From the NCBI RefSeq assembly GCF_900626285.1, contig NZ_LR131147.1:1811529-1856689 (forward strand): a DNA stretch of 45,161 nucleotides, given 5' to 3'. Below the pieces are notes generated by a model, which saw only the letters and a list, made by a program, of their open reading frames with translations, searched no databases and had not been told where the DNA came from. Position 1 is the stretch's first letter, and each line of letters opens with the position of its first letter. Of this stretch, positions 38,153 to 45,161 are shown piece after piece. Origin of the DNA: Intestinimonas massiliensis (ex Afouda et al. 2020). GTDB lineage: Bacteria; Bacillota; Clostridia; Oscillospirales; Oscillospiraceae. The translations under genes were made by a program, and so were the position numbers.

Positions 38153-38266
38153 TTAACCTTGTCTCTGCTTATGCTTGGGGTTTTCGCAAATTACCATGAC
38201 CTTGCCCTTGCGCTTGATGATCTTGCACTTCTCGCACATGGGCTTCACGGACGGTCTAACTTTCAT
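38153..38266 (-). CDS. rpmJ: 50S ribosomal protein L36 (zinc form)
   Basis: A 37-residue protein, MKVRPSVKPMCEKCKIIKRK followed by VMVICENPKHKQRQG. The zinc ribbon ligands Cys11, Cys14, Cys27 and His32 are intact. AACAGGAGG precedes ATG 38266. Position between infA and rpsM is canonical. Confidence 0.97.
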   Translation of the reverse strand: MKVRPSVKPMCEKCKIIKRKGKVMVICENPKHKQRQG

Positions 38267-38296
38267 GTCATTAACCTCCTGTTGAGCCTGATGGCC

Positions 38297-38335
38297 CCGG
38301 CGCGGCGGAGGCAAGGCCCCGCTGTCCCGCGCCGG
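38297..38335 (-). repeat. Hairpin in the infA-rpmJ spacer
   Basis: CCGGCGCGG (38297-38305) pairs with CCGCGCCGG (38327-38335) in an 89-base gap inside the operon. No T-run follows on the minus strand. Confidence 0.5.
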
Positions 38336-38355
38336 TCATTGATAGGTTCGCCGGA

Positions 38356-38574
38356 TTACTTGCTTCTCCAGGTGATCCGGCCTCTTGTTACATCATAAGG
38401 GGACATCTGGACTGTGACCTTATCACCGGGCAGGATCCGGATGAAGTTCATCCGCAGCTTGCCGGAGATGTGGGCCAGAATGATATGGCCGTTTCCGATG
38501 TCCACATGGAATGTGGTGTTGGGAAGGGACTCGGTCACGACGCCCTCCACTTCGATCATATCGTCCTTTGCCAA
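38356..38574 (-). CDS. infA: Translation initiation factor IF-1
   Basis: An OB-fold factor binding the ribosomal A site during initiation, 72 residues, standard length. Family residues are MIEVEGVVTESLPNTTFHV, GHIILAHISGKLRMNFIRIL and GDKVTVQMSPYDVTRGRITW. The start codon is TTG at 38574, with AAGGAGGG 9 bases upstream at the end of the preceding gene; no ATG lies at the conserved position. The stop of the KOW gene is only 4 bases upstream, implying coupling. Confidence 0.97.
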   Translation of the reverse strand: MAKDDMIEVEGVVTESLPNTTFHVDIGNGHIILAHISGKLRMNFIRILPGDKVTVQMSPYDVTRGRITWRSK

Positions 38575-38578
38575 AGCG

Positions 38579-38857
38579 TCATACCCTCCTTAGTTCCTCA
38601 GCTCGGAAAGCGGCCAGCGCCCTCCGTACTTCGCGGTTGCTGGTGGGGATCCCCGCCCGGAGCTTCTCCAGGACGGGGTGCTGAAAGTCCCCGGCGTCGG
38701 CCGTGTGAACGGCCTTCTTCCGCTTGGGCGCCTCCACCCTTCTCCGCCTGCCGTCGCACAGCAGCAGATAGGGGCCCTCAACGCCCAGTACACAGAACAA
38801 CCCGCCCCTGTCGTGTCCCGCCAGGGAGCGGACGATTCCAGGTCGTTCCAGCTCCAT
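38579..38857 (-). CDS. KOW-domain RNA-binding protein (L14e/L27e-like)
   Basis: A 92-residue basic protein. Its first half (ERPGIVRSLAGHDRGGLFCVL and LLLCDGRRRRVEAPKRKK) is the KOW-type fold of the small clostridial proteins compared with eukaryotic L14e/L6e/L27e. The second half is charged and helical. It is regularly found between map and infA in Clostridia, consistent with a ribosome-related role that is not established. ATG 38857 has GGAGGA about 8 bases upstream inside map; GTG 38863 is an alternative. Confidence 0.82.
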   Translation of the reverse strand: MELERPGIVRSLAGHDRGGLFCVLGVEGPYLLLCDGRRRRVEAPKRKKAVHTADAGDFQHPVLEKLRAGIPTSNREVRRALAAFRAEELRRV

Positions 38858-38859
38858 CC

Positions 38860-39618
38860 TCACTCCTCCGCCACGGTGAGCACTTCCGGCTCCCCGTCGG
38901 TGATGAGAATGGTGTTTTCATAGTGGGCGGTCAGGCTGCCGTCGGCGGACACCGTGGTCCAGCCGTCCTTCAGTACCTTGACCCGCCAGTCGCCTGCGTT
39001 CACCATGGGCTCCACCGCAATGGTCATACCGGGCTGAAGCCGCGCTCCGTGACCCGCCGGCCCGTAATTGGGCACCTCCGGCGGCTCATGAAGCTTGGCG
39101 CCTACGCCATGGCCCACAAAGTCACGCACTACGGAGAAGCCGTTGCCCTCCACGTACTGCTGGACCGCGTGGGAGATATCGTAGACCCGCTTGCCGGGAC
39201 GGGCAAACTTGATGCCCTCCCAGAAGCTCTGCTCGGTGACCCGGATGAGGCGCATGGCTTCCTCGCTGACCTCCCCGCAGGGGAAGGTAGCGGCGCAGTC
39301 GCCGTGAAAGCCGTCCAGATAAGCGCCTACGTCAATGCTGACGATGTCGCCCTCCTTCAGCTTCCGGGGGCCGGGAATACCGTGGATCACCTGCTCATTG
39401 ACGGAGATGCAGGCCGAGCCGGAAAAACCGCCATACCCCAGGAAAGAGGGCTTTGCTCCGTGGCTTTCGATAAACCGGCGCACCGCGGTGTCGATCTCGT
39501 GGGTGGTGACACCGGGCCGCACCATGGAGCCGGCCAATGCCCGGGCCTGGGCGGTAAGCCGCCCGGCCCGGCGCATGCAGTCGATCTCCCGGGGGGATTT
39601 GAGTGAGATCATATCCAT
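38860..39618 (-). CDS. map: Methionine aminopeptidase type I
   Basis: Removes the initiator Met from nascent proteins with a two-metal site. At 252 residues it is the compact type I form. Metal ligands are visible in DVGAYLDGFHGDCAAT (two Asp), GHGVGAKLHEPP (His), TIAVEPM (Glu) and the late Glu near YENTILIT. HGAKPSFLGYGGFSGSACIS and VNEQVIHGIP are typical. It starts at ATG 39618, 6 bases after the adk stop. secY-adk-map-infA order is classic for Gram-positives. Confidence 0.97.
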   Translation of the reverse strand: MDMISLKSPREIDCMRRAGRLTAQARALAGSMVRPGVTTHEIDTAVRRFIESHGAKPSFLGYGGFSGSACISVNEQVIHGIPGPRKLKEGDIVSIDVGAYLDGFHGDCAATFPCGEVSEEAMRLIRVTEQSFWEGIKFARPGKRVYDISHAVQQYVEGNGFSVVRDFVGHGVGAKLHEPPEVPNYGPAGHGARLQPGMTIAVEPMVNAGDWRVKVLKDGWTTVSADGSLTAHYENTILITDGEPEVLTVAEE

Positions 39619-39624
39619 CTCAAT

Positions 39625-40257
39625 TCACTTCCCCAAAAGTTCCATGATTTTTGCGTTGGTCTCCTCAATGCCGCCCATATCGGGAACAGTCACCAACAGC
39701 CCGTGGGCCTGGTAATAGTCCTTCAAGGGCTCGGTCTCACTGTGGTAGACCTCCAGCCGGTGCTTGACCGTCTCCGGCTGGTCATCCTTTCGCTGCTCCA
39801 GTTCGCCGCCGCACTTGTCGCAGACGCCCTCCTGCTTGGGAGGAGCCGCCTTGACATGATAGGTGGCGCCGCAAGTGTGGCAGGTCCGGCGCCCGGTCAT
39901 CCGCTCCTCGATGACGCTGTCGGCGATCTCCAGAGAGAGCACCGCGTCAAAGCGGATTCCGTGCTGCTCCAGGGCCTCGGCCTGGGCGATGGTGCGGGGC
40001 ACTCCGTCCAGGATAAAACCGTTGGCACAATCACTCTGGGCCAGCCGCTCCTCAATGATGCCGATGATGACCTCATCGGGAACCAGCTTGCCCGCGTCCA
40101 TATAGCTCTTTGCCTGCAGGCCGATGGGCGTTCCCGCCTTCACGGCCGCGCGGAGAATATTGCCGGTGGAGATGGTGGGGATATTCAGCTTGCCGCTGAT
40201 GATCTCCGCCTGGGTCCCCTTACCGGCGCCTGGGGCGCCTAACAGGATGATTTTCAT
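39625..40257 (-). CDS. adk: Adenylate kinase with zinc-binding LID
   Basis: Equilibrates ATP + AMP with 2 ADP. It is 210 residues. The P-loop GAPGAGKGT spans 7-15, the AMP-binding region includes ISTGNILR and LDGVPRTIAQAE. The LID holds a four-Cys zinc site, Cys126/Cys129 (CHTC) and Cys146/Cys149 (CDKC), as in Gram-positive adenylate kinases. It is 14 bases downstream of secY in the spc operon. Confidence 0.98.
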   Translation of the reverse strand: MKIILLGAPGAGKGTQAEIISGKLNIPTISTGNILRAAVKAGTPIGLQAKSYMDAGKLVPDEVIIGIIEERLAQSDCANGFILDGVPRTIAQAEALEQHGIRFDAVLSLEIADSVIEERMTGRRTCHTCGATYHVKAAPPKQEGVCDKCGGELEQRKDDQPETVKHRLEVYHSETEPLKDYYQAHGLLVTVPDMGGIEETNAKIMELLGK

Positions 40258-40271
40258 GATAAAGTCCCCTC

Positions 40272-41603
40272 TTACTCCAGGAAGCCCTTGTAATGCCGCA
40301 TGAGCATCTGAGCTTCCAACGCCTTGGTGGTCTCCAGGGCCACGCCTACCACGATGATGATGGAAGTGCCGCCGATGGCCAGGCGCTGCTGGCCGATGAC
40401 CGCGCCGGTGATGATGGGCGCGATGGCGATGATGGCCAGGTACAGGGCACCGAACATGGTGATCTTACCCAGCACCTTGTGGATAAAGTCGGCCGTGGGC
40501 TTGCCGGGACGGAAGCCGGGAATGAAGCCGCCGTTCTTCTTCAGGTTGTTGGCCACCTCCACCGGGTTGAACTGCATGGTGGAGTAGAAGTAGCTGAAGC
40601 CCACGATAAGCAGGAAATAGATCACGATATACACCACGCTGGTGGTGTCGAACACGCGGAGGAACGCACCCCACGCGCCCTCGCTGTCAGTGCTCTTGCC
40701 GAAGAACATGCCTACGGTAGCGGGCAGAGAGGCGATGGCCTGGGCGAAGATGATGGGCATAACGCCGCTCATGTTCACCTTCAGGGGGATGTGGCTGGAC
40801 TGACCGCCGTACATCTTGCGGCCCACCACACGCTTGGCGTACTGCACCGGGATGCGGCGCTCGGAGTTCTGGATGAACACGATGAGCACCACCAGGGCCA
40901 GCATGCCGATCACGATGAGGATGGCGCCCCACCAGGGCAGGTTGAACACGTCCTCACCGGTAACGCCGTCCAGGTTGTGCCGGATGCCTTCGTACATGGT
41001 CTGCACCATGGCGGGCACCCGGGACAGGATGCCGGCGAACAGGATGATGGAGATGCCGTTGCCGATGCCGAACTCGGTGATCTGCTCACCCAGCCACATG
41101 ACAAAGGCGGAACCGGCGGTAAAGCACAGGATGATGACGATGGCCGCCCACCAGCCGGGCAGGCCGGCGGTATCCAGCAGGGCGCCACCGCTTTGGGTGC
41201 GGATCAAGGTGTAGTAACCGAAGCCCTGGAGCAGGGCGATGGCCACGGTCACGTAACGGGTGATGGCCGCGATCTTCTTCCGGCCCTCCTCGCCGCCGTC
41301 CCGCTGGAGGCGCTCCAGGGCGGGGATGGCAACGGTGAGCAGCTGGATGATGATGGAGCTGTTGATATACGGCTGCACACCCAGGGCAAAGACGGCGGCC
41401 ATGGAGAAGGCGGTGCCGTTCATGGTGCCCAACAGGGAGAAGATGCCTCCCATGTTGTTCAGGGTGCTGCTCAGCAGGTTGCTGTCGATGAAAGGCACAG
41501 GAACCACGGAGCCCAGCCGGAAGATGAGCAGAGCGAACACGGTGAAGAGGATCTTCTTGCGCAGCTCAGGAATCTTCCACGCGTTACGGATGGTTTCGAT
41601 CAC
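40272..41603 (-). CDS. secY: Protein translocase subunit SecY
   Basis: The channel subunit of the SecYEG translocon, 443 residues, with ten membrane helices. It opens MIETIRNAWKIPELRKKILF; the plug and lateral-gate helices follow (GVQPYINSSIIIQLL). The cytoplasmic loops SERRIPVQYAKRVVGRKMYGG-like and NNLKKNGGFIPGFRPGKPT are diagnostic. Start is GTG 41603 immediately after the rplO TAA (TAAGTG), with GAGGTGG at the end of rplO as RBS, so the two genes are translationally coupled. Confidence 0.97.
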   Translation of the reverse strand: MIETIRNAWKIPELRKKILFTVFALLIFRLGSVVPVPFIDSNLLSSTLNNMGGIFSLLGTMNGTAFSMAAVFALGVQPYINSSIIIQLLTVAIPALERLQRDGGEEGRKKIAAITRYVTVAIALLQGFGYYTLIRTQSGGALLDTAGLPGWWAAIVIILCFTAGSAFVMWLGEQITEFGIGNGISIILFAGILSRVPAMVQTMYEGIRHNLDGVTGEDVFNLPWWGAILIVIGMLALVVLIVFIQNSERRIPVQYAKRVVGRKMYGGQSSHIPLKVNMSGVMPIIFAQAIASLPATVGMFFGKSTDSEGAWGAFLRVFDTTSVVYIVIYFLLIVGFSYFYSTMQFNPVEVANNLKKNGGFIPGFRPGKPTADFIHKVLGKITMFGALYLAIIAIAPIITGAVIGQQRLAIGGTSIIIVVGVALETTKALEAQMLMRHYKGFLE

Positions 41604-42044
41604 TTATACCACCTCGTACTTTCCACCTGCCGCCACGATCTTCTCCTTGGCGGAGGCGGAGAAAGCGGAGGCACGGACCGTCAGCTTCTTGGTCAGGGTG
41701 CCGTTGCCCAGCACCTTGTAGCCGTACTCACACTTGGAGAGGATGCCCTTCTCCAGCAGGTCGCACACGTTGACCACGGCGCCGTCCTCGAACTTCTCCA
41801 GGGCGGACACGTTGATGGCCTCCAGGGGCTTGGCAAAGATGTTGTTGAAGCCCCGCTTGGGGATGCGGCGGGTCAGAGGCATCTGGCCGCCCTCAAATCC
41901 CACGCGGACACCGCCGCCGGAACGGGCCCACTGGCCCTTCTGACCGCGGCCGGCGGTCTTGCCGTTACCAGAACCGTTGCCGCGGCCCTTGCGGTAAGCC
42001 TTGGGGTTGGAACCGGCAGCGGGAGACAGATCATGCAGATTCAT
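41604..42044 (-). CDS. rplO: 50S ribosomal protein L15
   Basis: A large-subunit assembly protein of 146 residues. The flexible Gly/Arg-rich N-terminal arm (MNLHDLSPAAGSNPKAYRKG, GKTAGRGQKGQWARSGGG) reaches into the subunit core; the globular part has RRIPKRGFNNIF and ALEKFEDGAVVNV. ATG 42044 follows AAGGAGGTG; a GTG three codons upstream is part of that RBS region. Confidence 0.97.
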   Translation of the reverse strand: MNLHDLSPAAGSNPKAYRKGRGNGSGNGKTAGRGQKGQWARSGGGVRVGFEGGQMPLTRRIPKRGFNNIFAKPLEAINVSALEKFEDGAVVNVCDLLEKGILSKCEYGYKVLGNGTLTKKLTVRASAFSASAKEKIVAAGGKYEVV

Positions 42045-42057
42045 TTCGCGCACCTCC

Positions 42058-42240
42058 TTACTGTTCCTCGGTCACCTGCAGCAGATAGCCGATGTGGGCG
42101 ATCTTGCCGCGGGTGGCCTCGTTATCGGGCTGTACGGTGGTGTCGCCGATGTGGCGCAGCCCCAGAGCCTCGGCGGTGGCCTTGTGCTTGGCAATGCGGC
42201 CGTTCAGGCTCTTGACCAGCTTGATGTTCAGATTAGCCAT
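42058..42240 (-). CDS. rpmD: 50S ribosomal protein L30
   Basis: A 60-residue L30 with the canonical NIKLVKSLNGRIAKHKATA, EALGLRHIGDTTVQPDNEAT and RGKIAHIGYLLQV. It lies between rpsE and rplO. AAGGAGGG precedes ATG 42240. Upstream in-frame extension overlaps rpsE and is ignored. Confidence 0.97.
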   Translation of the reverse strand: MANLNIKLVKSLNGRIAKHKATAEALGLRHIGDTTVQPDNEATRGKIAHIGYLLQVTEEQ

Positions 42241-42254
42241 GTTCACGGCCCTCC

Positions 42255-42755
42255 TTAACCTACGATCTCGTCCACGCTCTTGCCGCGGATGCGGGCGACC
42301 TCCTCGGGACCACGGAGGGACTTCAGGCCCTCGAAGGTGGCGGAGACCACGTTCTGCGGATTGTTGGAGCGCAGGCACTTGGCGCGGATGTCACGGATGC
42401 CGGCGGCCTCCATGACAGCGCGGACAGGGCCGCCGGCGATGATGCCGGTACCGGGGGCAGCGGGCTTCAGCAGCACGCGGCCGGCGCCGAACTCGCCGAT
42501 GACCTCATGGGGAATGGTGGTGCCGGACCGGGTGATGGTCACCAGGTTCTTCTTGGCGTCCTCGATGCCCTTGCGGATGGCTTCGGGGACCTCGGCGGCC
42601 TTACCGGTGCCGAAGCCCACGCGGCCCTTCTCGTCGCCCACCACCATCAGAGCGGCGAACTTCATGACGCGGCCGCCCTTCACGGTCTTGGACACCCGGT
42701 TGAGGGAAACGAGCTTCTCGGTAAACTCGCTGGGTTCTCTTTCAAAACGAGCCAT
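42255..42755 (-). CDS. rpsE: 30S ribosomal protein S5
   Basis: S5 of the 30S body, involved in decoding fidelity and mRNA helicase activity, 166 residues. The dsRNA-binding-like N half has LVSLNRVSKTVKGGRVMKF, VVGDEKGRVGFGTGKAAEVP and the C half AGRVLLKPAAPGTGIIAGGP, AGIRDIRAKCLRSNNP. GGAGGA precedes ATG 42755. Confidence 0.97.
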   Translation of the reverse strand: MARFEREPSEFTEKLVSLNRVSKTVKGGRVMKFAALMVVGDEKGRVGFGTGKAAEVPEAIRKGIEDAKKNLVTITRSGTTIPHEVIGEFGAGRVLLKPAAPGTGIIAGGPVRAVMEAAGIRDIRAKCLRSNNPQNVVSATFEGLKSLRGPEEVARIRGKSVDEIVG

Positions 42756-42773
42756 TTATCTTTTCCTCCTCCC

Positions 42774-43133
42774 TTAGAACTGCAGGCCGCCCTCACGGGC
42801 GCCCTCGGCCAGGGCCTGTACGCGGCCGTGGTACACGTAGCCGCCGCGGTCAAACACGACGTTCTCGATGCCGGCGGCCTTGGCGCGCTCAGCGACGGTC
42901 AGGCCCACCTTCTTGGCGGCCTCACAGTCGGAGCCCTTGCCTTCAAAGCCCTTCTCCAGGGAAGAAGCGGACACCAGAGTCTTGCCGTTCACATCGTCGA
43001 TGATCTGGGCATAGATGTTGGTGTTGCTGCGGAACACGTTCAGACGGGGACGCTCGGGCGTGCCGGAAATCTTACCGCGCACTCTCTTGTGGCGCTTAAG
43101 CCGCTGAGCATTGGTATCGGGTCTGTTGATCAT
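42774..43133 (-). CDS. rplR: 50S ribosomal protein L18
   Basis: A 5S rRNA-binding protein, 119 residues. RLKRHKRVRGKISGTPERPR opens the 5S-binding part, NIYAQIIDDVNGKTLVSAS and VFDRGGYVYHGRVQALAEGA are conserved. AGGAGG precedes ATG 43133. It belongs to the spc operon between rplF and rpsE. Confidence 0.97.
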   Translation of the reverse strand: MINRPDTNAQRLKRHKRVRGKISGTPERPRLNVFRSNTNIYAQIIDDVNGKTLVSASSLEKGFEGKGSDCEAAKKVGLTVAERAKAAGIENVVFDRGGYVYHGRVQALAEGAREGGLQF

Positions 43134-43147
43134 TGTGGCACACCTCC

Positions 43148-43696
43148 TTATTTCTTCTTGACGCCGGTCTTGCCTTCCTTGCGGCGGATGACCTCGTCAG
43201 TGTATTTGATGCCCTTGCCCTTGTAAGGCTCAGGCGGACGCTTCTCACGAACTTCGGCGGCGAACTGGCCCACCTTCTGCTTGTCAACGCCGCTGATGAC
43301 GATCTTGTTGGCGCTGGGGACCTCGATGCTGATGCCGTCGATCTCCTCCACGGTGACCTGATGGGAGAAGCCCAGGTTCATGACCAGCTTGTTGCCCTCC
43401 TTGGCCACACGGTAACCGACGCCGTTCACGTCCAGCTCCTTCTTGAAGCCCTCGGTGACGCCCACTACCATGTTGTGCAGCAGGCTGCGGGTCAGGCCGT
43501 GGAGGCTGCGGTTCTCCTTCTCGTCGTTGGGACGAGTCACGTGGAGCACGTCACCCTCCTGGGTGATGGTCATGTTGGGGTGGAGCTGCTGGGTCAGAGT
43601 GCCCTTGGGCCCCTTCACGGTAACCAGGTTACCGGCTTCGATCTTCACGTCCACACCGGCGGGGATGGAGATCGGCATTCTTCCGATTCGAGACAT
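43148..43696 (-). CDS. rplF: 50S ribosomal protein L6
   Basis: L6 at the base of the L7/L12 stalk, 182 residues, two related RNA-binding halves. MSRIGRMPISIPAGVDVKIE, VKGPKGTL, HGLTRSLLHNMVVGV and the C-terminal RPPEPYKGKGIKYTDEVIRR are standard. The tail RKEGKTGVKKK is basic. GGAGGG precedes ATG 43696. Confidence 0.97.
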   Translation of the reverse strand: MSRIGRMPISIPAGVDVKIEAGNLVTVKGPKGTLTQQLHPNMTITQEGDVLHVTRPNDEKENRSLHGLTRSLLHNMVVGVTEGFKKELDVNGVGYRVAKEGNKLVMNLGFSHQVTVEEIDGISIEVPSANKIVISGVDKQKVGQFAAEVREKRPPEPYKGKGIKYTDEVIRRKEGKTGVKKK

Positions 43697-43712
43697 TTTC
43701 TACTCTCCCTCC

Positions 43713-44111
43713 TTACCAGACAAACGCCAGGACCTCACCGCCGACATGCTGCGCGCGGGCAGCCTTGTCGGTCATGACGCCCTTGGACGTGGACACGATG
43801 GCGATGCCCAGGCCATGGAGGACCCGGGGCAGCTCGTCAGCACCGGCATATACACGCAGGCCGGGCTTGGAAACGCGGCGCAGGCCGGTGATGATCTTCT
43901 CTTTGCCGGGGTTGTACTTCAGAGTGATGCGGATCACGCCCTGAGTGCCGTCGTCGATGAGCTGGAAGTTCTTGATATAGCCTTCGTCCAGCAGGATCTG
44001 CGCGATGGACTTCTTCATGTTGGACGCGGGGACGTCCACGGTGTCATGCTTGGCGTTGTTCGCGTTGCGGATGCGGGTGAGCATATCCGCAATGGGATCG
44101 GTGATATGCAT
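43713..44111 (-). CDS. rpsH: 30S ribosomal protein S8
   Basis: A primary 16S-binding protein, 132 residues: MHITDPIADMLTRIRNANNA opens it, with SKPGLRVYAGADELPRVLHG and GIAIVSTSKGVMTDKAAR toward the end. AGGAGG precedes ATG. In E. coli S8 represses the spc operon by binding mRNA; here it is preceded by an unusually long hairpin-containing spacer (44112-44242). Confidence 0.97.
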   Translation of the reverse strand: MHITDPIADMLTRIRNANNAKHDTVDVPASNMKKSIAQILLDEGYIKNFQLIDDGTQGVIRITLKYNPGKEKIITGLRRVSKPGLRVYAGADELPRVLHGLGIAIVSTSKGVMTDKAARAQHVGGEVLAFVW

Positions 44112-44242
44112 GATGTTTACCTCCTATTAGAATTACGGGCTGCGCCCGTATCAGCGGCAAGGTATCGCAGCTAGGCAACTGCGACCTATTGCACGCCGGC
44201 TGGGGAAATTTATCAAATTACCGGCCAAGAGGCGGGCTGGTT
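44112..44242 (-). repeat. Hairpin-rich spacer between rpsN and rpsH
   Basis: This 131-base gap interrupts an otherwise tight operon and has no open frame with support. It contains TACGGGC/GCCCGTA (44134-44150), AGGT-AT-CGCAG / CTGCG-ACCT with a bulge (44160-44187), and GCCGG/CCGGC enclosing an AT-rich loop (44195-44225). No T-run follows. A ribosomal-protein binding site or an inserted intergenic element are both possible. Confidence 0.6.
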
Positions 44243-44428
44243 TTACCAGCTCGCCTTCTTGACACCGGGAATCTGACCCTTGTAAGCCAGCTCGCGGAAG
44301 CAGATACGGCAGATGCCGTAGTCCCGCAGGTAGGCGTGGGGACGGCCGCAGATCTTGCAGCGGTTGTAGCGGCGGGTGGAGAACTTGGGCTCCGCCTGCT
44401 GCTTCAGGATCATAGACTTCTTAGCCAT
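44243..44428 (-). CDS. rpsN: 30S ribosomal protein S14, zinc type (Z)
   Basis: A 61-residue short S14 with zinc ligands in CKICGRPH and CRICFRELA (Cys24, Cys27, Cys40, Cys43). The C terminus GQIPGVKKASW is typical. This zinc-dependent form is the primary S14 of Gram-positives, replaceable by a zinc-free paralogue under zinc starvation when one exists; none is seen here. AGGAGG precedes ATG 44428. Confidence 0.97.
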   Translation of the reverse strand: MAKKSMILKQQAEPKFSTRRYNRCKICGRPHAYLRDYGICRICFRELAYKGQIPGVKKASW

Positions 44429-44442
44429 TTCGTTCTCCTCCT

Positions 44443-44997
44443 TTACCGGGCAAAGGGAGCGCCGATCAGAGTCAGCAGTTCCTTGGCCTCTTCGTCGGTC
44501 TTGGCGGTGGTGCAGATGACCACGTCCAGGCCGCGGATCTTGTCGATCTTGTCGTACTCGATCTCGGGGAAGATCAGCTGCTCCTTGATGCCCAGGGCGT
44601 AGTTGCCGCGGCCATCGAAAGAGTTGCCGTTGATACCCCGGAAGTCACGCACGCGGGGCAGGGCCACGTTGAACAGGCGGTCCAGGAACTCCCACATACG
44701 GTCGGAACGCAGGGTCACCTTGGCGCCGATGGGCATGCCCTCACGCAGCTTGAAGTTAGCCACGGACTTCTTGGCCTTGGTGATGATGGCCTTCTGGCCG
44801 GTGATCTTGGTCAGATCGCCCACGACGGCCTCCAGCACCTTGGAGTTGTCCCGGGCCTCGCCGCAGCCGCAGTTGACCACGATCTTGTCGATCTTGGGGA
44901 TCTCCATGGAGCTCTTGTAACCGAACTTCTGCATCAGAGCAGGAGCGACCTCGGCCTGGTACTTCGCCTTCAGGTTGGGCACTTTCTTATCAGCCAT
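44443..44997 (-). CDS. rplE: 50S ribosomal protein L5
   Basis: A 5S rRNA-binding protein of the central protuberance, 184 residues. KYQAEVAPALMQKFGYKSSM, KIDKIVVNCGCGEARDN, GQKAIITKAKKSVANFKLRE, RVRDFRGINGNSFDGRGNY-type residues and the C-terminal DEEAKELLTLIGAPF are diagnostic. AGGAGGAG precedes ATG 44997. It is downstream of the truncated rplX. Confidence 0.97.
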   Translation of the reverse strand: MADKKVPNLKAKYQAEVAPALMQKFGYKSSMEIPKIDKIVVNCGCGEARDNSKVLEAVVGDLTKITGQKAIITKAKKSVANFKLREGMPIGAKVTLRSDRMWEFLDRLFNVALPRVRDFRGINGNSFDGRGNYALGIKEQLIFPEIEYDKIDKIRGLDVVICTTAKTDEEAKELLTLIGAPFAR

Positions 44998-45017
44998 TGT
45001 TGTTCACTCCTCCTCTC

Positions 45018-45062
45018 TCAGATCTCGGCGCCGCACTTCTTGCAGACGCGGACCTTCTTGCC
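45018..45062 (-). CDS. rplX: 50S ribosomal protein L24, C-terminal fragment
   Basis: Only the last 14 codons remain: GKKVRVCKKCGAEI and TGA, matching the conserved L24 end (DGKKVRVxKK). They are in the right operon position before rplE. Beyond about 45062 the minus-strand frame stays open but reads Gly/His-rich sequence unrelated to L24, while the plus strand encodes a different protein. The gene is therefore broken at this point, by a sequence junction rather than by the window edge. Confidence 0.8.
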   Translation of the reverse strand, partial: GKKVRVCKKCGAEI

Positions 45063-45161
45063 GCCGCGGCGGAGGCCCGCATTCCGGTGGCGGTGAACCA
45101 GATCGGCTCCCTGTTGGCCCCCTTCTTCACCCCCACCGAAGTGACCACCTTCGTGGACGCC
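45063..45161 (+). CDS. hemL: Glutamate-1-semialdehyde aminotransferase-like internal fragment
   Basis: Plus-strand codons read AAAEARIPVAVNQIGSLLAP then FFTPTEVTTFVDA, running off the window. This matches the region of GSA aminotransferase (fold-type I PLP enzyme of tetrapyrrole synthesis) where family members have IPxxVNxxGSMxxxFFT. There is no start, RBS or 5' part. The fragment abuts the rplX tail head-on within a few bases of GC-rich sequence (CCGCCGCGGCGG). An assembly chimera at a contig end is the simplest explanation. Confidence 0.7.

Noticed and set aside
1..45161. CRISPR arrays, prophage, insertion sequences, rRNA operons
   Set aside because: No regularly spaced repeats, transposase, integrase or phage genes and no rRNA motifs were seen on either strand.

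Overview
The window is a chromosomal segment of a high-GC (roughly 60%) Gram-positive anaerobe, most likely a member of the Clostridia related to the Oscillospirales (Flavonifractor/Oscillibacter-like). This is an inference. It rests on a Firmicutes-type T-box in front of thrS, a TPP riboswitch on an ECF thiamine transporter (ThiT), an SdpR/SdpI pair, zinc-ribbon S14 and L36, ferredoxin-nitroreductases, AAGGAGG-type ribosome binding sites, frequent TTG/GTG starts and TTGACA-17-TATAAT promoters. No phage, transposase, CRISPR array or rRNA gene is visible; the content is largely core genome.

Layout. 1-449 has no gene but holds tandem hairpins and a stray copy of the gpmI tail. 450-4766 (minus) is a trmL-pgk-tpiA-gpmI operon, so three lower-glycolysis enzymes follow a tRNA methyltransferase. 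4977-7500 (plus) is proBA plus a small unknown protein. 7543-10644 (minus) is nadE followed by a two-gene chromate-type transporter. 10645-11259 carries divergent promoters, an orphan terminator and the thrS T-box leader. 11260-15613 (plus) holds thrS, sdpR-sdpI, lysO and a CYTH protein. typA (minus) and a tRNA-Arg(CCU) gene (plus) follow. 17884-23471 mixes cutC, a transglutaminase-like protein, a nitroreductase, an RluA-type pseudouridine synthase and a zinc-peptidase lipoprotein. 23648-27936 holds ilvE, lspA-rluD and a TPP-riboswitch-controlled thiT-HAD operon. 27990-30250 (minus) is a ferredoxin-nitroreductase, a tiny membrane peptide and an M16 peptidase. 30353-32942 is rpsO-pnp. 33112-34982 is a CorC/HlyC-family protein with a structured leader, plus a nitroreductase. 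35222-45062 (minus) is the distal spc operon and the alpha operon, from rplX through secY-adk-map-infA to rpoA and rplQ.

The most unusual structure is at the glycolytic operon. The gpmI and pgk genes are each followed, after a 133-155 bp hairpin-rich spacer, by a second copy of their own last 10-16 codons including the stop codon. A different hairpin repeat overlaps the stop of the CYTH gene. Together they suggest a class of small intergenic elements, or a recombination process, acting at gene 3' ends. The right edge is also abnormal: rplX is cut after about 14 C-terminal codons and joined to an opposite-strand fragment resembling glutamate-1-semialdehyde aminotransferase (hemL), probably an assembly chimera at a contig end. 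Other points worth checking are an unassigned attenuator-like leader in front of corC, a long RNase III-type hairpin between rpsO and pnp, a 17-bp-arm palindrome between cutC and its divergent neighbour, and a 27-residue membrane peptide gene.
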